A stretch of 64,000 nt of DNA from Thalassia testudinum. Lineage: Eukaryota; Streptophyta; Magnoliopsida; Alismatales; Hydrocharitaceae. Under the pieces are notes generated by a model. It was not told the DNA's origin. It worked only from the letters and a program-made list of their open reading frames with translations, and did no database searches. This document shows, piece after piece, positions 54,960 to 64,000 of this stretch. The position numbers and the translations under genes are program-made. Numbering within the stretch: the stretch's first letter is position 1; the number at the start of each line of letters is the position of its first letter. The DNA lies in contig JAZHRO010000019.1 of the NCBI GenBank assembly GCA_037157565.1, positions 63,362,501 through 63,426,500 on the forward strand, in the 5' to 3' direction.

Positions 54960-57637
54960 TGTAACGACCCGGTTCCCGAGTCCCTACGAGACACGAGAAC
55001 CGGACCGACTCGACTAATCCCAAGACCTAGTCGTCCAACGAGAAAGTAACCAAAAGACAGTAAAATAAACCACATTCAGCACGAATATAACTAACAGTAA
55101 GAAAGTACAGCAGTAAGGAAAGAAACTACTATAGTAGGTACCACCACAACAGTAAAACTGCATTTATCATATAACAAGAACTGCAGGTAAAGAAGGTACA
55201 GCGGAAACAAAAACTACTCACTAGAACAGAAACAAAAGGGGTACAAAAGGCTGTGGTAACTCTACTGGACCCTACTCGGCCCAGCGTCCTCTGCAGCCGC
55301 CGACCTTGGTTGCTCAACACCTGGTCCTGAAAAAGGTAACGAGTGTAACACGTCAGCAAAACGCTGAGTAGAGTGGCAAACTAACTAAAGGCAACAGTAG
55401 AGTGTACAGTAGCTGTTATGTTCTATTACTTCCTTTATTCACATCTTTCAATTTTTCTCACTATTTCATTTATTTCTCAGATCCTTTACTTGATCTCGAA
55501 TGTCCTCGTGGGAACGATCTTGATTGCAGTCTTTTCCAAAAGTAGAAGTAGCACGTGGTGCTCTCCTGGTCGGGAGAGTCCCCCGTGGTGATCCTACCCT
55601 CAGTCAACCACCCCAAGGTCACTGACAGACGTAACGGTGACTACGGCACGCGCGATAAACGCACAGGTAGCTAGCCCGCACTGGCACGCGGTCAGTCGTT
55701 TCCGTTAACGGGTGCGCCCAAAGCACAGCACGGAACCAGGGCAGAGCCCTCTAAGTAACAGGGGCCCAACCCCTCCACAGTAACCAAACCGGGGCCTTGC
55801 CCCTCCACAGTCCGCGCACCCTCGCCTGACTACCCTGGTTTGCCCTAGTGGGCCTAACAAGTCGGTGAAGGAGGCTAGCAGAACCCCGGGGCCCGTGGGG
55901 TAGCTAGTACTCTCCTAACACTACTAGCTCTCCTCGATACTACGTACACGAGGGCCAACAAGTCGGTACAGAGTGGCCAGTCCTAACCCCCGGGTCCCTG
56001 GGGTGGCTAGCTCAGCTCTGCACTAAACAGGGGGACAGTCGCTCTCCTTGGTACTCCGTACTCAAGGGCCAGCTCACTTCCCCAATTCTATTCCATTCGC
56101 TTTCCAGGAGTTCTACTCCTACTTCCCCGTAGGGTTCCAGAACATCTCATGTCTTACTTTCCAATTTCACGTTCTTACAAACCATGATCCCAATCATGTT
56201 TCTTTATTCATAACAGGCAGCTGTGAATTCAATTTACAGGCAGCTTCATATATTCCTTTCCATTTTTTTTCCAAGACTGCAGTATTATACATTCCACTAG
56301 TTTTTCCATCCTAGGATTCATGCCATATCCTAGGGTCTACCATACAATCTAGTTTTCCGACCCTAGGATTCATGCAACACCTAGGAACTATCATTCCATA
56401 TATTTCTGATTCCTAGGATTCATGCAATGTCCTAGGTTCTAGTTATGATTTCATACTTTAACAGATTTTATTAATACTTAAAGCCACTCTACCAGGTACA
56501 ACGGGAGTAATGGGGGCGTGATCGGGAATCCCGCGTGCCTCCGCGACTCTCAAGACTGCAACCGAACGAGGTCCTATCACAAGGATCAAACACAAGGAGT
56601 GTCTCAAAACAGTGTATAGCTACTGTAGATGGGTAGAGGAATTACTTCTGAAAAGAATGCAACTCGAATCGCAGAAAACGGAGCCCGAACGGGCCCTAAA
56701 CGGGTCGAAAAAGACGATACTGTGCAAAATCAGACGTCTGGAACTCCTTCCAGACGTCTTAAACGGTGGATCAGAGAATTACCTATTTAGTGTGGTTTCC
56801 CAGACGTCCAGAAGTCTGCGGGGACGTCTTTCCTAGATCCCAGACGTCCGATGGTCACTCCGGACGTCTGGAGGTCACTCCCGCCGTCTGGTACAACTTC
56901 CAGACGTCTGATTCGCAAAAGATGGCGAATCAGCGAACCTGCGCACAGCCAACCCCCCCTCCTCAGTACGGTCAGTCGCCAAGAAGGAAGAAGAAGGCGG
57001 AAAACTCACCTTTCAGACGTCTGTATGATCTTACAGACGTCGACCTTGCCGTCTGGCTATCAACCCAGACGTCTGATTCTGGAAATTTTTCCAGAATCAG
57101 GGCCCTGCTCGGCCTCCGCTCGCGACGCTGCCCGCGTCGAACCTCACGCGTCTGCTGCTCAGCCCGCAGCAGGTCCCTCTTCGCGTCGCTCCACGCCCCC
57201 TGCGCCCTCCGTCGGCCGGCCAAGCCGCTCCGGCGAGCTCGCCCTCACGGCAGAGCTCCGCCCTCGCACGCCGCACCTCCGCGCTCACTGCGGCCGCCGC
57301 TGCCGCCCTCGCGTCCGCTCGCTCTCGCGCACAGGAAGGAGAAGAAGAAGGAGACGGTGGAGACGGGAGGGGAGGCGCGCCCCTTTTAACGCCGCGCGGA
57401 GAGGAGAGAGGAGGTGGCAGGCCGCCTGCAGCCGCAGAGAGAAAAAGGGGGAATATGCGATCTGCGCGCTCAGGCGCGCAGGCGACTCGCGGGTGTCGAA
57501 AATAACGGATTTCCAGACGTCTTGAAACTATCCCAGACGTCTTATCAGACGTCTGGTTGTGATCCCAGACGTCTTGTCCGACGTCTGAGCCACCTCCCAG
57601 ACGTCTTAAAAGACGTCTGGGGCACACATCCGTTACA
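54960..57637 (-). repeat. 5' LTR of Tekay-type element
   Basis: 2678 bases, about 98.7% identical to the 3' LTR by eye. Same AGACGTC clusters, GC-rich block and composition-driven frames. Confidence 0.92.
56733..57618. repeat. AGACGTC motif array in 5' LTR
   Basis: Copies of the motif at positions corresponding to those in the 3' LTR, again about 17 exact hexamers. Confidence 0.85.
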
Positions 57638-57642
57638 GCATC
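57638..57642. repeat. Target-site duplication of Tekay-type element (right copy)
   Basis: GCATC after CGTTACA. Confidence 0.92.
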
Positions 57643-57900
57643 CTTCTTCATCAGATCCCAGCATCCACAGATGAGACGACGACGACAACATGGGTGGAGC
57701 TAATGGCGTCGGGGCAACTGCATAGTGATATTTATACATTTTCTTTTCTTGTGTTTTTCATGTAAATATTTTATTTTCATTTTATGTAAATTTTTTATTT
57801 TCAAACTTTTTATGTACTAGACTTTTATATTTGTGCAATATAAACTTCTCTTCACTAGAAGTCTTTTAAGTAAATTTAGTATGTAGTCCCATCATTTTCT
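57643..57900 (+). pseudogene. 3' end of the second CACTA transposase gene and its trailer
   Basis: Continues the last exon interrupted at 45117: in phase it reads PSSSDPSIHR to TGA at 57672, with a further decayed tail (DDDD, GG-rich) to about 57720. The rest is AT-rich trailer with ATTTTATTTTCATTTT-type sequence and no coding content. Confidence 0.6.
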
Positions 57901-57924
57901 AATTTCTTTATAAAAAAAATCATA

Positions 57925-58527
57925 CATTTGCCATCGGTTATTTAATTAACCGATGGCTTATAAATGACGGGAAAATATTTTTCTCGTTGCTTCCTAGACT
58001 AACCAACGGCGAAAATGTTCTTCTTGTCATCGTTGCTTATAAGGAAACTGACAGCAAAAATATTTTTGTCGTCACATATATGCCATCGGTTATAACGACA
58101 AGCGACAGCACAAACATTTTTGCCGTCACTTATATAATTGACGGTAAATGTATATAACCGATGGGGAAACTTCAGAAATGGGTGCGTAAAGGCAGGAAAA
58201 AGTGATGGATGAATGCCATTGCTTGACAAATAAGTGACGGCAAATACACTTATTGTCAATTTTGAAACGACGGCGAAACATCCAAACCAACGTTGGGTGA
58301 ACACTTTCTTTGTCGTCGGTTATAAATAAATCGATGGCAATTGTATTTTCCGTCGGTTTTTAACCGACGTGGAAATGGCCAATCCATCATGTGGTTAAAC
58401 ACTATTTTGATGTTGGATGTTCCCGCAGACCAACGGCAAAATGAAATAATGACGATCATAATGGCGTCGGTTAATATGGTTTTGCTGTTGGTTTCTAACC
58501 GACGGCAAAAGTGGAATATGTTGTAGT
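57925..58527. repeat. Right subterminal repeat region of CACTA element
   Basis: At least ten copies in both directions of a motif around GCCGTCGGTTATT / AATAACCGATGGC / AAGTGACGGCAAA, for example near 57930, 57948, 58070, 58130, 58240, 58310, 58350 and 58495. Matches the left subterminal region. Confidence 0.8.
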
Positions 58528-58531
58528 GTGT

Positions 58532-59299
58532 CTTAGAGAAGAAATTGTCAATAAGAGAAGTTGTTGCTCTCCAAGATCCACACTCTAAATCTGAGAGCAC
58601 TGAGACTCTGCTACATTCTTGCCTACTATCTTTGAATTAGGGAAGTCCTTCTTGCCTATAGTAGCATAGCCTAATATTTACGTTGTGATTTTATAGGTAT
58701 TTGTTTTTTTCCTTTTCTTTTATGGTTGGGTATTCGCGTGGTGAATTCCTATCTTCTTAGAGAGACAAAATACTCCTTGTGAAGAGGAGGGGGGATTTAA
58801 GGTATGCTACCCTCGTTCAAAGTAGCGTGGTTGTACTGAGGTTGATTCACCCTCATTTAAGTGATTCGGATAGTGGATTTGATCAACTCAGTCGATCAGC
58901 AAATCTTAAGTCGAGAGACTTAGGTGGTGGTTTTTACCCAGGTTTAGGTTTCCACCTAAAAATCATTGTATACTTGTGAGATTGCATATTTGTGTGATTG
59001 TTATAGATTATTCTGCATTATTTTGTATCACGCTCGATCTCACCTCCCTCTATCAAGAATTACATTTCTTACGTTAAAAATCAAAATAATGTCTTATGTG
59101 ATTTTCAACCTGATTCTTAGTGCGTATGACCTATGGGATCCACCTAGAGCATGCACAGATATCGTGGAAGGCTTGCACACTTCCCCATAGTTGGTGTACG
59201 CAGTTTGGAATCACTGTGACCCCCTAGTGACATTAGGTAAAGTAATCCCTATTTCTCTCATTTTCGATTCTCCTTGCATATGTTTGACTTGTTTCTTCA
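58532..59299 (+). repeat. Candidate solo LTR, right part
   Basis: Continuation of 32898-34091 after the CACTA element. Features such as GGTGGTTTTTACCCAGGTTT and ATTATTTTGTATCACGCTCG resemble the R-U5 part of SIRE-type LTRs. Proposed end TTCTTCA at 59299, followed by ATTCT as at 32893. No coding sequence recognised. Confidence 0.42.
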
Positions 59300-59739
59300 A
59301 TTCTCTTCACATTGTTCCTCATTTAGCATACATTCTTACCTCTTGCTACATTTAGAACCCTTGTTGGTGTGTTTTACTATTTGGGTACTTGAATATTTAA
59401 TTATTTGAGATTGATTGAATTAAACCAAGATATTACCAGGTTTTGTGTGGTGATTTTTAGACCAATTAAATACCAAAATCATAACTGATAATTGGATATT
59501 TTCAGATGATTAAAATACTAAAATTAAGGTTTATTAATGAGGAACCTACTCCACTAATTAATGGGCCTAATCAGAACAAAACTTGGATAATTGATTAGAC
59601 AATGCAACTCGGTTGGACTAAAATTGATTTAGTTATCTAGAAACTAAATTTTAGATGTAATAATGGTAGATTAGTTAGGAATTAAAGGTTGAATAACTGG
59701 TTTTATCGTTGTTACTCACTAGATTTTAGTTGTAGCTTT
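59300..59739. other. AT-rich sequence, nothing recognised
   Basis: No gene or repeat seen. It may be the beginning of the left arm of the inverted LTR-like pair that follows. Confidence 0.5.
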
Positions 59740-60525
59740 GATATAGATCAGTTTCAGTTGGTTAGGGAGTTGTTGGCCTCCCTACAACTCTTGGTTAGGC
59801 TTAGCAGCCAATTGGGATAGCAAAATGTATGGCTCAAGGGTTGGAGTTGGCTTTCTTTACTCAGTAGATGAGTAGGTCATTAGTTGCTTGTGGTTTAGTG
59901 TGTGTAGCTAGCACATGTTCACGTCATACGATGTAGCCGCTATCCTTTTCCGTAATGACCCCAGGGTGACAGATTGTGGTTACTCGATGGGTATAAGTCG
60001 TCTTCTCAGCCAAGAGAGTGGCTTATACTAGTCTTACACCTTAGGATATCATGTGTAGATTGTCTCATACCTGAGGTGTCAATTGACAGAATGCAGCCAT
60101 ACCAAGTTGAACTGGACTTGTAAAACAAACATAATAAAATAAAAATTAATAACTGGTTTAACCTATGGAACAATACCCTCTTTCATGTTCTTTCTATTAT
60201 TGCTTTTGTACTCTATTGTTAGTTTTACTCTATTCAGTTTTTATTGACGTGTTCCTTGGGTTTCATACTCAAGTGTGATTTGATAATTAACGTCAATAGC
60301 CACATTTGGAGATCTTCTTTATCTATGTACTCTTGCTCTACATTTCTCATTCAAGTTAGTATTTCATTCATTATTTAATTATTGCTTTATGGTTTGCTTG
60401 GTTGTTTATTGTTATTTTATGATTGAATGATGGGTGATTGTGATCTTGTGTTTAGATTAATATTTCATACCCAACAACTCAAGTCACATCATGTTTACTC
60501 AATTAATGGGACCTAGGTCGTCACA
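59740..60525 (+). repeat. LTR-like sequence, left arm of inverted pair
   Basis: Shares about three quarters of its bases with the reverse complement of 61270-61660 (for example GGTTAGGCTTAG, GGCTCAAGGGTT, GTTCACGTCATACGATGTAGC, GAGTGGCTTATAC) and ends CTAGGTCGTCACA, the counterpart of TGTGACGACCTGAG at 60845. Termini resemble the Tekay-type LTR (CGTTACA/TGTAACGACC). Confidence 0.6.
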
Positions 60526-60844
60526 TTGGGGTTCATAATTTGCAGGCCTCATTATGGCCATAAGAATGAAGAAAATGTGGCGTATTGCTTTCTTTAATTC
60601 TCCTTATTCCATGGGGATGCAAAGCCATCATGGTTTCCTCTGGGACATACCCAAGGGTACCTTCCAGCCAAACCCTTGTGATGTTTGGAGGGTGGCTATC
60701 GCTCATATAGCCTAAGAACTTCATGAAGGGTACATCAGTTTTTTGATGGACCATTGGATTAGTGATTGTCCTCATAGAGATTATCTTCCAACTGGCTTAT
60801 CCCATACTATTAAAGAGATTCTGAGAACCCTCAAGGGCTCTCCC
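60526..60844 (+). other. 319-base spacer between inverted LTR-like arms
   Basis: Read on the plus strand it has protein-like stretches (MKKMWRIAFFNSPYSMGM, WDIPKGTFQPNPCDVWRVAI, HWISDCPHRDYLPTGLSHTI), interrupted by one stop; the minus strand has an 80-codon frame (60533-60775). No family recognised. Could be a piece of host or transposon gene. Confidence 0.3.
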
Positions 60845-61660
60845 TGTGACGACCTGAGTCCTGCCAATCGATGAAACCTGAGTCATCGTGTGCTAACAAC
60901 TAGCACAACTCGCCCACAAGATTGTAGTCACCCAACACATAACCATAAAATATAAGCATAGCCAACAAACAATTCATATTACAAAATTTAAAGGAACATA
61001 AATTGTATACTAACCAGAAGATGTACTGTAGAACATAAGTGTATAAGTTCAAGGAGATGCACAACTGAAATCACCTTACGAACTGTTAAGTATACTTGAG
61101 TACGGAACCCAAAAACATGTAAGTAAAAACTGAGTAAAGAAGAAATAACAACAACAGAGTGTAATAGTAACCAAGCACAAGAGAAAATGGGTACTATAGC
61201 CTTAATTAATCTATTTATTAAGCATCTTGTTATCTAGTTTCATTTTGTATATTGGAAGCTCAATTTATTACAGTTTACAATCTATCAATCGACATCTCAG
61301 GGCATGAGATGATTTCGTGTAACTTCCTGTAGTGCAAGACCGATATAAGCCACCCTCCTGGTCTGGAAGACCGCTTATACCCACCAAATCGCTGCTCTCG
61401 ATTACCCTAGGGTCATTGCGAAGAGGGGTGGCAGCTATATTGTGTAGTGTGAACACGTATAAGTGCTATGTACGCTGAACCATAGATAGCCAATGACCCA
61501 CCCACTAGCCGAGAAAGAAACCACTCCAAACCCTTGAGCCCGGCAATCCCTTAGCACAGTTGGTCACTAAGCCTAACCAAAGAGTCATAGGGAGGCAGCA
61601 ACTCCCTAAACCTACCCCTGGAACCGGTCTGAAAAGACCAAAGTTATAGCCAAAATCTGG
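60845..61660 (-). repeat. LTR-like sequence, right arm of inverted pair
   Basis: Begins TGTGACGACCTGAGTCC on the plus strand, which is the LTR end read in reverse. Best match to the left arm over 61320-61650. No primer site is seen next to either arm, so the two are probably independent LTR insertions or a rearrangement. Confidence 0.6.
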
Positions 61661-62519
61661 CGGGTAGCTGGGCTAAAAATCAGTTATCTGATTCCTTTTA
61701 ATTCCCGACATATCCGTCATATTGATTATTTGATCATTTCCAGATAATGGTATTATTTATAGGTATCCAATCAACCATATCAATAATTGTACTTTTAGTT
61801 CCACGATTAATATTCACATTATCCTCCAACTTATCCGTTTCTAGGCATTTCCAATTTTTGATCATGGTTCCCATCAAATCATTATTTAACCATTCTGATG
61901 ATGTCAGCTTTACTAAAAATGGAGTTCCTTTTGTACATGCGATGATAAAATCATGTTCAATAAGCTTAATTGCTTTACAATTCATTTCATGAAAATTATC
62001 AAATAATTTTTCGTTAACTTCTTTTAATCCGACAGTTAACAATATTACTCTAGTTAATCACATTCCAAGTGAACAACTTGATTTTCATCAATATTTAATA
62101 TTCTAGTACCTAGAGCAACAAGAAATACGCAAACGGGTCCGATCTCAACAAGAGATAAGAACACACACTAAACTATGCAATACGCGAAGAAAATCACTAT
62201 GCAGATAAACTGTATGGAAAAAGAGAGAGACTACTTTACCTAACGTCACCAGAGGGTAACGGTGACTCCAAACCATGCGCATCAGGCCTAGGGGTAGTAT
62301 CCATGCTTGCTTTGAAATCCATGCATGTATCGAGGGAAAGATCAGCATCAAGACACAAAAGGAATAAATTAAAATGTCATAATCTTTTATTGAAATTCAC
62401 ATAACAATTAATTACTACACCAAGATTAAAAAAATTTACCCACGTGTAGTTTGTGGAGAAATGATTCCAACAGATTTTGGAATGCGAAAAACAGACACCT
62501 ACTTCAACAAAGAAGGGTT
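61661..62519. other. AT-rich unresolved sequence
   Basis: A 102-codon minus frame at 61734-62042 matches no family known to me. May be the upstream part of the right LTR-like arm. A plus-strand TACTACACCAAGA near 62413 loosely resembles a CACTA terminus. Confidence 0.35.
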
Positions 62520-62775
62520 TTGGTCACGGTTAAAAACCGTGACCAACGGCCTTAGAACCGTCGCCAATTAGGGTTACAAAAAGCTGAATGGCGGAGGGGT
62601 TTTAGTCACGGTTTCAAACAAAACCGTGACAAAAGGCCCACTTTAGAAAGGCTAGGTGTCACCGTGGCCAAAGCGTTGACTTTCTTGGTTTGAGAACGTT
62701 TGGTCACGGTTTTGAAACCGTGATCAAACAGTTGTTGTCTAAGATAAGAGACCTTTGGTGACAGTTCAAGAAAAA
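62520..62775. repeat. GGTCACGGTTT inverted-repeat cluster, probable DNA-transposon subterminal region
   Basis: Three hairpins in 250 bases: GGTCACGGTT/AACCGTGACC near 62522-62544, GTCACGGTTT/AAACCGTGAC near 62604-62630, and GGTCACGGTTT/AAACCGTGATC near 62701-62725, plus single copies (ACCGTCGCC, CACCGTGGCC, GGTGACAGTT). The pattern resembles subterminal repeats of CACTA elements, but no terminus was identified. Confidence 0.5.
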
Positions 62776-63087
62776 GATTAATAAATAAAGTAATCAGATT
62801 ATGGGTATAAATAAAAAATAATAAATAATAATAAAGTAATTACAACACTTTTGGGTAATAAAGGTTTCTTCCACAACTCGTAACTGGCAGCATATACATC
62901 TACGTACAGAAGCTTATCCGATAGTTCATATGATGATCAAGCTGTTATCACAGCTTGTGAGGTATATGATACAATGATTCATGGGGAAGGTATAAGGCCA
63001 ACAAAATAAGCCAAGGATTGCAAGTCTTGTTATTATTTTTTTTAACACCTGTAACAAAAGAAAAAATTAAGGTTAGGCTTAGGAATG
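62776..63087. other. AT-rich sequence, nothing recognised
   Basis: No gene or repeat seen. Confidence 0.5.
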
Positions 63088-63212
63088 CTAATCAGAGCTT
63101 CCACTCTGGCAAATAAATAGTTCCCCATCTCTCATGAACAAAGTGGAGATATCGTCGCTACATGGAATAGATTGAATGACCTCGTTTAATTTACTTTGAA
63201 TCAAAAACTCAA
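63088..63212 (-). pseudogene. Candidate terminal exon of a minus-strand gene
   Basis: On the minus strand a good acceptor TTTATTTCACAG is followed by an open stretch EFLIQSKLNEVIQSIPCSDD, ISTLFMRDGELFICQSG, ending in TAG at 63088. Protein-like but not recognised. Might belong with the fragment at 63549-63912. Confidence 0.3.
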
Positions 63213-63548
63213 CTGTGAAATAAATGCTTGTATACAAGAAAATTTTCCTATGGTGCAAGAGAAAAAGAAGCACCTATACTTAAAGGTACTTTATCAAATG
63301 CCTTTCCAAAAAAATATAATTACTCAAATAGATACTATAAGAAACGATAGGATATCATTGCACAAGATTGCAGTAGTAACAATCCATTAGGGGAGGAACC
63401 CAAATGAAGGCAAAGCAATACGTGCCAATATAGATCACATGGTTAAAATGTTTCGTAGTAAACAAACAACATTCAATAATTTTGGTCTTGTAGAAAATAT
63501 ATTTCCACTGCCAGCTCTTGTCTCTTTTTTACAAAGGAAGAGTAGTTA
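63213..63548. other. Putative intron or spacer, nothing recognised
   Basis: AT-rich; lies between two minus-strand protein-like stretches. Confidence 0.35.
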
Positions 63549-63912
63549 CTAGGATCTTTGATTCATTGAGTCCAGGAACTTCGTCCCACTCTGAGAAAGT
63601 AGCAGCTCTTTCATTTCTTTATAACTTTGGAACTTCTCCAGTGCATCAGAAGCTTTCCGTGACAAGAAGCTTGAAGAACCAACATCCCCACCATACTCTA
63701 ATTTGATGATTGAGATGAGCAACTGTCTTGCCATAACGGAGGTGCATTCCTCAGCATGTGAACAAGGACACCAACAGCAACATCTTGTGATTTTCGTGTT
63801 GATAAATAAAGTTGCAAAGACTCTAGACCATCCTTTCCATCGGGGTTTCTGAGCATAAATCAGAAACTAGTGGATGAAACCATCCCCAAAACAAATATGG
63901 TATTTCCTGTAA
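63549..63912 (-). pseudogene. Host-like gene fragment with frameshifts, minus strand
   Basis: Three protein-like stretches in different frames, in order: EIPYLFWGWFHPLVSDLCSE (63912 down, after TTTTTACAG), then KDGLESLQLYLSTRKSQDVA and VGVLVHMLRNAPP (about 63735-63840), then LLISIIKLEYGGDVGSSSFL and SRKASDALEKFQSYKEMKEL ending in a stop at 63549. The helical, Leu-rich character would fit an armadillo/HEAT-type protein, but no family is recognised. Frame changes suggest a pseudogene, or exons whose borders I have not placed. An upstream duplicate of the first piece lies beyond 63930. Confidence 0.4.
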
Positions 63913-63967
63913 AAAGGCCCTAGGTAGCAACAGGGAGCCAGTAGATCAAACCATCCCCAAAACAAAT
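63883..63967. repeat. Short tandem duplication
   Basis: AAACCATCCCCAAAACAAAT occurs at about 63883 and 63947, with similar preceding bases (AACTAGTGGATG versus GCCAGTAGATC), giving a unit of about 64 bases that duplicates part of the gene fragment. Confidence 0.7.
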
Positions 63968-64000
63968 GACACTTGCTGTGGTTACTGCACTACTATTGTT

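Larger units (their letters stand above)
45118..57637 (-). mobile_element. Tekay/Del-type chromovirus retrotransposon, minus strand
   Basis: Two 2678-base LTRs (45118-47795 and 54960-57637) bounded by TGTAACG/CGTTACA, a tRNA-iMet primer site (54944-54956), one gag-pol frame with zinc knuckle, protease, reverse transcriptase, RNase H, integrase and chromodomain, and duplication GCATC. A nested solo LTR (48202-50990) splits pol. The LTRs differ at about 34 places by my reading, about five of them transversions, with no indels, so insertion is recent relative to its neighbours. Two nonsense codons, and a Gag whose capsid core appears deleted, make it non-autonomous. Confidence 0.93.
34092..58528 (+). 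mobile_element. CACTA (En/Spm) DNA transposon with nested insertions
   Basis: Left end CACTACTAGAAAAATGGG, right end (reverse complement) CACTACAACATATTCC, flanked by a 3-base duplication TGT (34089-34091, 58529-58531), all standard for CACTA elements. Subterminal copies of a GCCGTCGGTTATT / AAGTGACGGCAAA motif occur near both ends. Carries a TNP2-type transposase relic (40009-43213) and a second En/Spm-type transposase relic (43429-45117, continued 57643). Without the two large insertions (34235-35923, 45118-57642) the element would be about 10.2 kb. Both genes are broken. Confidence 0.88.

Noticed and set aside
61734..62042. 102-codon minus-strand frame
   Set aside because: AT-rich, no recognisable motif, adjacent to decayed LTR-like sequence; not supported as a gene.

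Overview
The window is plant nuclear DNA, almost entirely nested transposable elements with no intact host gene. The plant assignment rests on element families restricted to plants: Athila-type Ty3/gypsy elements primed by tRNA-Asp, a Tekay/Del-type chromovirus primed by tRNA-iMet with a C-terminal chromodomain, and a CACTA (En/Spm) transposon with a TNP2-type transposase and a second, intron-containing transposase gene. Species cannot be told from the sequence.

Layout. 1-7931 holds old LTR fragments and a striking run of short hairpins (about 2040-3640). 7932-29797 is a minus-strand Athila-type element with a 5-bp target duplication TAGGT. Its 3' LTR is split by a second, plus-strand Athila-type element (9254-19923). 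29803-32897 is unresolved decayed sequence that was continuous with 7926 before the insertion. 32898-34091 plus 58532-59299 look like one solo LTR (candidate duplication ATTCT) split by a 24.4-kb CACTA transposon (34092-58528, duplication TGT). The CACTA carries two further insertions: a solo LTR (34235-35918, duplication CACGG) and a Tekay-type element (45118-57637, duplication GCATC). The Tekay element is itself split by another solo LTR (48202-50990, duplication GGCAA) that separates integrase from chromodomain. 59300-64000 holds an inverted pair of LTR-like sequences, a hairpin-rich DNA-transposon-like patch and a decayed minus-strand gene fragment.

Relative ages from LTR divergence by eye: the outer Athila element is oldest, the inner one next (about 5% between LTRs in the part compared), the Tekay element youngest (about 34 differences over 2678 bases). 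All coding regions are broken, mostly by stop codons explained by C-to-T changes on one strand or the other, as expected for long-methylated, silenced elements.

The most unusual signals are not genes: (1) a dense series of perfect short inverted repeats at about 2040-3640; (2) arrays of the palindromic ACGT-core motif AGACGTC in the Tekay LTRs and a decayed version in a different LTR; (3) tRNA-like A-box/B-box segments in the LTRs of both Athila-type families; (4) a conserved stem-loop motif in the 3' untranslated regions of both Athila-type elements. No CRISPR array, functional tRNA, rRNA gene or complete host gene was seen.
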